A DNA stretch of 64,000 nt from the NCBI GenBank assembly GCA_054601695.1, contig BAAHQB010000039.1, positions 186,001-250,000 of the forward strand, written 5' to 3'. Below the pieces are notes generated by a model, which had not been told where the DNA came from, did not search any database, and saw only the letters and a program-made list of their open reading frames with translations. This document shows positions 1 through 64,000 of the stretch, one piece after another (within the stretch, counting starts at the first letter, position 1; every line of letters begins with the position of its first letter). Made by a program: the position numbers and the translations under genes. The stretch is from Amorphochlora amoebiformis (Eukaryota > Cercozoa > Chlorarachniophyceae).

Positions 1-84
1 TATACACATATATATATATATATGTATATATTTACACATATTGTAGATGTCCACCTCCAATAAATCCTCACACACGCAGGTAAT

Positions 85-122
<38 letters not shown>

Positions 123-191
123 GTACGAGAAATGAAAGAATATGTTCGTGCCTGCAAGTAGACGATTCTATTGTATGTATGTATATAAGTA

Positions 192-259
<68 letters not shown>

Positions 260-392
260 CGCCATAAATATGTATGCGTATGGACATTATATGTCTTTGC
301 ACACCTAAATATAATATGTATATACACACAATACCCTATATACATATATAGTGTAGAAATACATATACTCATATTTCTACATACACATACAT

Positions 393-489
<97 letters not shown>

Positions 490-491
490 GT

Positions 492-540
<49 letters not shown>

Positions 541-717
541 TTAGCGCGGTTAACTACGAGGAGTTAATATTATCGCTAGGCTACGGTTAGATAGAGCTTT
601 ATCTAACCTGCTCTCCCACGCTACCGAGGAGGTTACGGCGCAAGGGGGCCTCAATTAATACTGCATCTTGGTCGACTACCTATTATATATATATATATAT
701 ATTATATATATATATAT

Positions 718-749
<32 letters not shown>

Positions 750-1056
750 ATATATATATGTGTGTATGTAGACATATGATTATAATACACTAATAACTTG
801 AAACAGCTCAAGCATATCGTGTGTGAGAATGCAGAAATAAGTAAGTATATAGTAATCGATAAGACTGCTATTAGCTGTACGCGAATGTAGTTATATGTAT
901 ATGTATATTTATAATATATTATATATATTATATATGATATATTATATATCACATATATATATATATATATACATATATGTATTTATATGTATATAAATAA
1001 ATACATGTATGTGTATATGTATATATATATATATATATATGTACAGTATCAAGTAC
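1..1056. other. No gene assigned: intron of the ABCC gene, with one unique island
   Basis: Mostly (TA)n. Unique islands at 40-80, 118-180, 541-685 and 780-900 were read in all frames and do not supply the next NBD2 exon in phase. The island 541-685 contains a 9-bp inverted repeat (GGTTAGATA, six bases, TATCTAACC at about 588-611) and begins GTGTTAGCG, similar to the start of the tRNA-like elements near 20270 and 32818. Confidence 0.5.
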
Positions 1057-33676
<32,620 letters not shown>

Positions 33677-33712
33677 TTCCTTCGGATATTCCTCCTATAT
33701 ATGCGCGTATAT

Positions 33713-33761
<49 letters not shown>

Positions 33762-33849
33762 ATATATATATATATTTCATATGTATATACAAACAATCAT
33801 ATCTACATACACACATACCCCCCCCGACACACACACAGACACTTCCACT

Positions 33850-33981
33850 CAAAACAAACCCGAACCCGAACTCCAACCCTATCCCTAATCATTTAACCAC
33901 AACCGTACCCCTAGCTATTTTTTTTTTGGTACCCTAAACCTAACCCTAACCCTAACCCTAACCCTAACCCTAACCCTAACC

Positions 33982-33986
<5 letters not shown>
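33850..33986 (-). repeat. Interstitial telomeric (CCCTAA)n tract between ABCC and the membrane-protein gene
   Basis: Degenerate units start near 33850 and become eight near-perfect CCCTAA units at 33938-33986. It sits between the start of the ABCC gene (33676) and the 3' end of the upstream membrane-protein gene, and its last unit supplies that gene's stop codon on the minus strand. Confidence 0.92.
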
Positions 33987-40955
<6,969 letters not shown>

Positions 40956-41024
40956 CCAGACAGACACGATGGAGCTGGCTCAGGTTCAAGCGACCCGTGA
41001 ACGGATACCAGCTATTCACAGTGA
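40956..41024. promoter_or_regulatory. Short divergent intergenic region, possible bidirectional promoter
   Basis: Only 69 bases separate the proposed start codons of the minus-strand membrane-protein gene and the plus-strand PAP/fibrillin-like gene. It is free of (TA)n, unlike the introns. No TATA box or other motif is claimed. If an upstream non-coding exon exists for either gene, the true promoter lies elsewhere. Confidence 0.3.
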
Positions 41025-47713
<6,689 letters not shown>

Positions 47714-48590
47714 ATATACGGTCCTGAGACTGTACATGTATGTTTTTATCATTGCGATGGTTGGAGACAAGATACCTACGTATTGAAAAAGCGGCCGCGA
47801 TACTATAGATGTAGGCCAAAGATTTTTTTTTTGAAATAAGTAGTGGAATGTTGCGTACTAAAGTTTAAAAATTTAAGAATGCTCACGAGGGATCATTTCA
47901 ATTATATATATATATATATATATATATACTAAATATATATATATATATATACTAAATATATATATATATATATATATATATAATGTACATACATGTATAT
48001 ATAAAAATACTTTTAAATATAATATACAATATATATAATATATATATATACAATATTTATTGAAGTTACACGTGGGTGAATTGAAAGCATGCGGTTAATA
48101 GTTATCTCAACTGAAGTTGATTACAATAGTACGTGGACATAGTGTACTGTCACCGTGACTCATGAGTCGGAGTCATTCATGATGTACATATACTAGTATA
48201 TACATATTCATGATTTAAGTTAAATCATGATCTAGTGATATATACATGCGCCATATAATCATACTGCTGGTGTTGAAGTTATCAGTATCATTGGTATATG
48301 AGTCACATATTAAAGAATTAATATTGTGTATTATTGTACAATATATATATATATATATAATAGACTAATCTGTAGTATTGTGAATGATGATTGAATACAT
48401 ACCAGATATAAAATTTTGATATTAATCTCGATAGATCACATAGTAGAAAATACACACTCAGATATATAAATATATATAGAGATATAGATATATACGTATA
48501 CTCAGATATATAAATATATATAGAGATATAGATATATACGTATACAAGAATATATAGTATAGATATATATAATTTTATATATATATATAT

Positions 48591-48636
<46 letters not shown>

Positions 48637-49302
48637 TACATGTATTTATATTTACATATTTATACATATAAATATATATATATATGTACATATATTTACA
48701 CATATGAGCATATAACCATTGACCAGCATTAAAATTGAAAATACACGAGCTCAATATTACGACATGCCAATATCCAAATTATTTCAAACCCCAGCACTTC
48801 CCAGTTAAACCTTGACACACGTGCAGCCGAATTAATAAGTTCTTAGCGGGGACCCAAGAGTGCTCGTCGGTGCATCCGATCGGCCAAACCGCCCAAAGCA
48901 CACCACTCCTGCAGTTCCCAAACCAGTATTTCTGCTAACGACGGATAGAATGTTGATGGACGCGAAGCCCCGTACTGCGATTACTGTTTTTGTGTTTGAG
49001 GTATCACTTCGACAACGTCGTCCTGACTCCTGAGATGGATTCCGTCCGTTCACAAGCTTTTTTTTGAGTGAGCGAGACCGTTTCGGTTGTTTCGAGCCAA
49101 GAAACCTCCCTAAATACCTTCACTTGATGGAAGCGACTCTTTGGATGTCAAGAAGCTGGGCAGCCATCTCGACACGTGTCTGGTATGACTAGTCACGTGA
49201 CCTATAAAGATACATGTGCACCTTTTAGAGGTCAATTAAACGGAAGTGGGACAACCTAAGGACAGGGACGTCCGTGGGACATTTGTTTCCTTCCGCGTGA
49301 CG
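47714..49302. other. Intergenic region between PAP-like and TLC genes
   Basis: Mixed sequence with TA tracts at 47905-47980 and 48595-48690, a 45-bp tandem duplication (48455-48540, CAGATATATAAATATATATA) and a unique GC-balanced segment at 48780-49250. That segment contains a 73-codon minus-strand ORF (48832-49053) without an ATG; no gene is assigned. The TLC promoter probably lies in 49050-49302. Confidence 0.5.
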
Positions 49303-57970
<8,668 letters not shown>

Positions 57971-59302
57971 TTCGGCACGTATACGTTTCAGATAGAGACT
58001 AGTGGCTTAATTTTACTTTCATCATCCGCTCGCCAGACACCAGCGGTCTCGAATCTGGCACAGGCTAGACAGGTACCGGTGCAATTCTGTTGTTCAGAAT
58101 CAGTAAAGCGTCTGATATAAATGATAAAAGGTTTGATCGTGATTACCTGGATTACAGCCTTACAACTAGTATAAGTTTATAAAATTGCTACTACGTACGT
58201 ATTACTCTAGTATTACTAGAAGCTTTCAAATTAGCTTTTGGGATAGGAGCAAGATAAAACATTTCTAGATCTATCTATAGATGAACTTACTCAGATAATG
58301 TGATGAACTTACTCGCGATATCGGATAATGTACATCTGGTACATGTATATCTATTGTCTACTATCCTATTAGATACGTACACAGTACACATTATGATTTA
58401 TGAGTCAATGTAGATCTAGACATGTAAAATTTACACTGGTTAACTCATCATACCACAGCTGTGACGTACGTACGTACGTACGTATTGTACGTATACGCCG
58501 CACATTTTCGTAACATTGCAATGACTAGAATCTAGAGAATCTAGAGAATGACTAGAATAAGTCAATGACCTAGTATATAAAACATATCTGCATATGCGTA
58601 TGTGTACGTGTGTTGGTGCGTGCACGTGACAGTTCAACTTCTGTAATACGTAAACAGCACTACAGTGCGTAGTACTGCGTACGCGTATTTAGTTTTGTCG
58701 CTATTTGAAGGCTAGCCTATAGCCAGTGTGCACCAGCAGTTATCTAGTTATCTAGGTTATATAACACTATTGACTTACGCACCGCCATATCTAGATAAGA
58801 TCTAGAAGATGTGGACATTATTCTTGTTGCTAAGTTATTGTATCATCGTACTGTATACAGACTGATCACTGAGTCAATTTATGTACTTTTCATATGTACT
58901 TATCTAGACTTATATACGGCATACATACTACGGCACAAAATTGAAATAGATCCACTGCAAGCCTAAGTTTTTAAAGGGGCTTCATTCAATTCAGTAATTT
59001 TGCTTTCGTGTGACTCACAAGTTTAAAACCGACGTAAACTACTCGTACTGGTGCTCACAGTTAAACGCCACAGGTTCTACTAGTTCCGCCAGCGGCTGTC
59101 ATGTCAGATGTAAAAAATCAGCCAGTTCTTTCATGCGTACGCCCGACAACCATCTCGATTAGTCGAGGGTTCCAGTTCTTTCATGCGTACGCCCGACAAC
59201 GATCTCGATTAGTCGAGGGTTGAGTTGAAGTGTATGACGATGAGTAAGCATAAGCGTCGGGAGGTATGGTTGGCGTACGCTCTCACGCTGCAACTGTGGC
59301 GT
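57971..59302. other. Convergent intergenic region between TLC and SDR genes
   Basis: Mostly unique AT-rich sequence without (TA)n arrays. It contains (TACG)n at 58466-58484, a cluster of CTAGA words at 58525-58560 and an exact 50-bp tandem duplication (59122-59171 and 59172-59221, one mismatch) next to the SDR 3' end. No ORF with splice or family support was found. Confidence 0.6.
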
Positions 59303-59732
59303 TTAAAAGAGGCCCTGGGGCTCGACAATCTTCACATCAGGGAACTCATGAGCCCAATCCTTGTGATGCTTGGTGTCATAGATGAACCACTCCTCCTTCT
59401 GAAATTCTTCGGGAGTCTGAAAAAAATCACAAGTAAGGTAGGTGTACTTTCGCGCACTAATTGGAACTATTTGCTGAGGTGAAAAATGGAAGTTACCGTG
59501 TCGCATAGGACGTATTCCATGAAAGCACCGGTGACTTCAGGGGGAAGAAGCTGCCCAGATTCTTGGATCTCACGCCAGTACTTGACGAGGTTTTCAGGGA
59601 ACACACCATCGTCCTGTCCGTATGCGGTGGCGCGCTGCATCTCGGTATCGACTTCTCCAGGGATAAGAGAAGCGGAGTAAACCTAATACCATGGCGATGT
59701 TAAATATGATATAAAAATATAATTTTATATAA

Positions 59733-59782
<50 letters not shown>

Positions 59783-60091
59783 GATGTATTTAGTTATAAA
59801 CCTAAACATATAAAAAAAAACTACAGATGTACATTTAAATATAGTATACTATATAATATGTGTATATATATAAATATATATATATATTTAGACATATTGC
59901 AAAATGTAGTATGTATATATAATTTTGTATCTTATATAATATATATGTATACATTCTGTATTTATATACGTATATATATAATATATTTTATACATATATA
60001 TGTATATATATATATATATGTATATATATATGTGTGTGTGTGTTTACATGATCGTATTTAGTATGTGAATATTTCAAAGACATACACTACA

Positions 60092-60134
<43 letters not shown>

Positions 60135-60307
60135 TATGTATATATATATATATGTATATATTTATATATACATATAGATATATATATATATGTATGTATG
60201 TATGTTATATTTATTCGTGTGTATAATATAAATATCCATAAAGTATATCGTGTACATACATTTTAGTATATATATATATATATTACAAAAATATTATACA
60301 AAGATAT

Positions 60308-60342
<35 letters not shown>

Positions 60343-60380
60343 CAGGTATACCATATATACGAAAAAATAATGTAGATTAC

Positions 60381-60424
<44 letters not shown>

Positions 60425-60501
60425 ATACATATATGTATATACATATATATATTTATATTATATGTACATGCCCACACATTTATGTACATATTTACTATAT
60501 A

Positions 60502-60554
<53 letters not shown>

Positions 60555-60953
60555 ATATATATATATATATGTATATATAACACATACATATGCATGTAAT
60601 ATATCTATGAATATTCTCATATTAAACATGTGACTACATTCACATAAAAATTTAACACATATCATAATCTATATTTATATATGTACATGACGACCAAAGT
60701 ATCGAACCCTATGAACTGAACTATTATCATCGTCATGCTCACAAGAATATAATATTAAATATATATATATATATTATATATATATATATATAAATGTAAA
60801 AAATAAATAATATATATTTGTGTATATATATATTGATATGTATGTGCGTATATTTATGTATATATATGCATATACACACACACACATATATATATATATA
60901 TAATACATATATATATAGTATACATAATATATATATATATATATAATATATAT

Positions 60954-60987
<34 letters not shown>

Positions 60988-61064
60988 AAATCAATACATA
61001 TATGTATAGGTATATATAATATATATATACATGTATATATATATATATATATATGTGTGTGTGC

Positions 61065-61112
<48 letters not shown>

Positions 61113-61120
61113 GTATATAT

Positions 61121-61181
<61 letters not shown>

Positions 61182-62412
61182 GTATATATATATAAGCACA
61201 TGTAAACACGATGCACACATTTACACACATGTTACATATGCATGTAAACATGAATATTTATTATCTGTACAGCGCATCTTACAGGATTCTTTCCTTCGGT
61301 CATCTCTTCCTTGAACATCAGATGGAGACCGTAGAAAGTGAGCTTAGACACACAGTAAGGACCGTACGCAGGAAGTCCAGTGCATGTGCGAGCGACCGAA
61401 GAGATCATCATTACGCGGTTCTAAGTGGAGAAAGATCAGCAACACAAACAAGGAACAATGGGAAAATATTACTCGCTCCGGATTATCCTTGCCGAAGAGG
61501 GGATATAGCTTCTGCGTGAGGAACAGCGGGCCATTGACGTTAATATCGGTTACCTAACATCGATACACCCCAAGTGATCAAGCGTCCCTTCGTGTTTTTC
61601 GGGTATCCGATTGTGTCAAACATGCATCACACCTTGAGCCATTCATCCTGGGGAATTTCCATCATCCTTTTGCAAGGAGTATTAACAGCAGCGTTGTGGA
61701 CAAGCCCACGGAGGGTGGCACCCCCTTTGGCTAGCTTCTCAACAGCATCCACAACCGCTTGCCTGCCTTTCTCTTCTGTCACGTCAGCGACAACGGGGAT
61801 GATCTTACCCTGAGAACGTTCATTGAGCAGGACGGAAATTACACGGAGCAGGACGGAAATTACACGGATCCAAACGAAGGAAAATCACCTTTAGACCCTG
61901 TTCCTCAGCTAACTGTTTGGTCTCCTGAAGGGCGGCTTCACGGCGACCAACGACAAGCACCTAAGAGTGTGTGGTGAATACATACATGTAGTGTCTATAT
62001 ATAAAGACAGCACCGAAATATAGATATCTTCCTACCGACATTCCCCGCTTCGCCAAACGAAGAGCCGCGGCCTGCCCGATACCTGTACCGCCTCCAGTAA
62101 CCACCGTCACTTCGGACGTGTCGATCTCACGGCGGCCGGCACCAGCCCTCATAAGCACATTGCGTCGAACACCGAGGATGTCCAGAGCCTTCTGCGACCT
62201 AGAAAACAAGAAGAGAAATCGTGAGGGGGGATATTGGGGCCCAAAGTAAAAGATTTTCTCTACCAAGGCATGCGGACGGGAGAAGGCCTGGAGAACGGCA
62301 CGAACCCTCGAGCACTCTGGGCCTGACGAAGGATTGTCCTACCAGAGTGAACTGAGGCAGGGTTGCGAACGGTCTGACCGTAGGCCAGGGCGAAGGGTAG
62401 AAGCAGCAACAT
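59303..62412 (-). CDS. Short-chain dehydrogenase/reductase with bipartite plastid-type leader
   Basis: Exons 62264-62412, 62036-62198, 61889-61960, 61633-61809, 61473-61553, 61283-61420, 59497-59682, 59303-59416; 1080 nt, 359 residues, all in phase. A classical SDR: beta1 and nucleotide motif [16 protein letters not shown], Arg-rich end of beta2 [11 protein letters not shown] (suggesting NADPH), [13 protein letters not shown] in place of [15 protein letters not shown], catalytic Ser in MMISSVART, catalytic YCVSK, then the PGEVDTEM loop and a C-terminal extension ending EPQGLF. The N-terminus [13 protein letters not shown] looks like a signal peptide, followed by a Ser/Arg-rich acid-poor stretch ([20 protein letters not shown]) with RGFVPF, as in proteins sent to complex plastids. 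The substrate is not evident. The last large intron (59683-61282) is TA-rich; the rest of the gene is compact with short introns. Confidence 0.9.
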
Positions 62413-62623
62413 GGGGTTTTTGGGCTCGCCGCGGGGTAGAGAGTGATTTGAAAATGACCGTTCGGCCTAATTTTTATTTCACCCAAAGCCGTCCTCGTGG
62501 CTTCCTGGATTTGAAACGCTCCTAACATATCCTCACCCTCTAATCCAAACTGCGTGTTCAAATTTTGGGGAAATCTCGTAAAACCAGCAAATCTCAAAGC
62601 CTGACGTGGGCAATACCGGACAA
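62413..62623. promoter_or_regulatory. Divergent intergenic region, possible bidirectional promoter
   Basis: A 211-base non-TA region separates the start codons of the SDR gene (minus) and the thioredoxin-fold gene (plus). No core promoter element was identified, and the two 5' UTRs presumably occupy part of it. Confidence 0.35.
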
Positions 62624-63357
62624 ATGGGTGCATCCCGGTGTCTCACATCTGTACTCCTTCTATGGGCGGTCTATGCGATCGAATTCTATCCAAAAAATGT
62701 GCCGCATGACGTGAGAAATCTTCATGCCGTATCATTCAAGAGGCTGGTTCAGGCAGGCATCGACACCAAGGTCGGGTTCCATTCAGTTCGTGGTGATCAC
62801 GCAAATATCATAAATCTCCTGATCACACGATGTACTCGCTCCTAGGGTGGCCGGGTGTTCCATGTCGTCAAATTTTATTCGAGCGCGGGCGATGTGAACC
62901 TCGATCCGCACTTTGCTCGATCGGTGAGGCTTAGAAGCTATATTCTCGAGGCTGCTACGAACCTCCGGTGGAATATTCGCATTCTTATTTCTCATAAATG
63001 TACACGTGTGATTTGGTATATACTCAGGTCCACAGCAGCGGAGGTGTCTGCTATAGACTGGGAGAACAAGAATTTGAGGGGTATATTTCGCAAAGAGGGA
63101 GTGAGGAGACGACAATCGTTGCCGATGATAAAGATATACGCTCCTGACAACACCAGCGAGATCTACACGGGTATGTTTCACGTGGAGATATGATGTAGAT
63201 GTTGATTATGCAAATTTTCTGAGATGTGAATTGGTTTGTGTGATACATAGGAGAGTATAAAGATCTGGAAGAGTATGTCAAGTCGCGAGTATATTAACTT
63301 TTTTCACATTTTCATCTGTGTAACTGTACAAGTGTACAATACATACGTATATATATG

Positions 63358-63393
<36 letters not shown>

Positions 63394-63652
63394 CATAAAT
63401 ATTTTATATATATATATATGTGTGTGTATATATATATATACATTACGTATGTGTGTGTGTACACAATTATATGAATATGAATAGCAGAAAGTGCGATACA
63501 CTGTACAAAGAATGTATTTTTATAAATGTTTCAGGTAATGAGCTTCGTGGGCAAGAACAAGAAAGATTTGATGCCCACGCTCGTGAAGGACAAGACACAT
63601 TTCACGGTTTAAATAATTTACATGAATTAATATATGTAGATATAAAAATACA

Positions 63653-63703
<51 letters not shown>

Positions 63704-63720
63704 CATATATATATATATAT

Positions 63721-63763
<43 letters not shown>

Positions 63764-63887
63764 TATACGCCTTAATATTTATAACAAAATATACATATGG
63801 AGATAATCTGTGGGGAATATTCTTAGGAGTATGAAGAAGACGACTCCATTCGACGTATGGTTTTTGCATACGAGCCCAAGCGTGGCG
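62624..63887 (+). CDS. Thioredoxin-fold, PDI-like protein without CxxC; runs off right edge
   Basis: Exons 62624-62770, 62846-62967, 63028-63170, 63251-63288, 63535-63606, 63827-63887, in phase throughout, about 194 residues so far; it continues beyond base 64000. The N-terminus MGASRCLTSVLLLWAVYAIEF is a signal peptide. Then NLHAVSFKRLVQAG and RVFHVVKFYSSAGDVNLDPHF match the start of a PDI/thioredoxin domain, with SSAGDVN where WCGHC is expected. VSAIDWENKNLRGIF, QSLPMIKIYAPDN and IYTGEYKDLEEYVKSR complete the fold (helix 2, cis-Pro loop, last strands). Hence a secretory/ER or plastid-routed thioredoxin-like protein, probably redox-inactive in this domain. A second domain may follow. Exon 1-2 and 2-3 junctions were chosen for phase and fold and replace longer readings that hit stops. 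Confidence 0.68.
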
Positions 63888-64000
63888 GTAATGTGTCTTA
63901 AGTATGAAATATTATATGTATTATATATGTACTGTACATATATTATATATACACAATATATTATATAAATAAAAATATATATATACATATACGTATATTC

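Noticed and set aside
48832-49053. 73-codon minus-strand ORF in unique DNA
   Set aside because: No ATG, no recognised domain and no convincing splice partner; kept only as a note.
58440-58637. 65-codon His/Tyr-rich minus ORF
   Set aside because: Low-complexity, based on TACG repeats, no support.
59225-59680. Plus-strand ORFs of 64-85 codons
   Set aside because: Antisense to SDR exons 7 and 8, which have family support.
62199-62633. 144-codon minus ORF overlapping the SDR start
   Set aside because: Different frame from the SDR first exon, runs through its intron and has no domain.

Overview
This is nuclear DNA of a very intron-dense eukaryote. Most of the window is (TA)n microsatellite filling long introns, and most long ORFs are translations of that repeat. 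Real exons are short islands (about 13-320 nt) with GT..AG borders. I rebuilt genes by hand, joining islands only where splice sites and codon phase agreed and, where possible, where the protein matched a known family. Two predicted products look plastid-related: a PAP/fibrillin-like protein and a reductase with a signal-peptide-plus-transit-like leader. An alga with a complex (secondary) plastid and TTAGGG telomeres is therefore likely. The exact lineage cannot be read from the sequence.

Layout. (1) 33676 down to the left edge, minus strand: one ABCC-type (MRP-like) ABC transporter, 57 exons and 1233 in-phase codons up to the middle of NBD2; the rest lies beyond base 1. (2) 40955-33982, minus: a 12-exon, 454-residue multi-pass membrane protein of unknown function, whose stop codon is formed by the first unit of a telomeric repeat tract. 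(3) 41025-47713, plus: a PAP/fibrillin-like lipocalin-type protein, starting 70 bp from gene 2 in divergent orientation. (4) 49303-57970, plus: a 10-exon TLC-domain (TRAM-LAG1-CLN8, TMEM56/TLCD4-like) membrane protein. (5) 62412-59303, minus: an 8-exon short-chain dehydrogenase/reductase with a bipartite leader. (6) 62624 to the right edge, plus: a thioredoxin-fold, PDI-like protein without a CxxC, divergent from gene 5.

The genes do not form an obvious pathway. Several concern membranes, lipids or plastids (ABC export, TLC, PAP/fibrillin), but this is ordinary eukaryotic gene order and not an operon.

The most unusual feature is structural. About twenty exons are accompanied, in the adjoining intron, by one to eight extra copies of one exon edge. 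Each copy carries the splice site, is cut off inside the exon, and abuts (TA)n on both sides. The copies range from near-identical to badly decayed. Interstitial TTAGGG tracts, sometimes mixed with a satellite-like module shared by loci 37 kb apart, sit inside several introns.

Limits: exon borders come from reading splice sites and phase by eye. Transcription starts, UTRs and polyadenylation sites were not determined.
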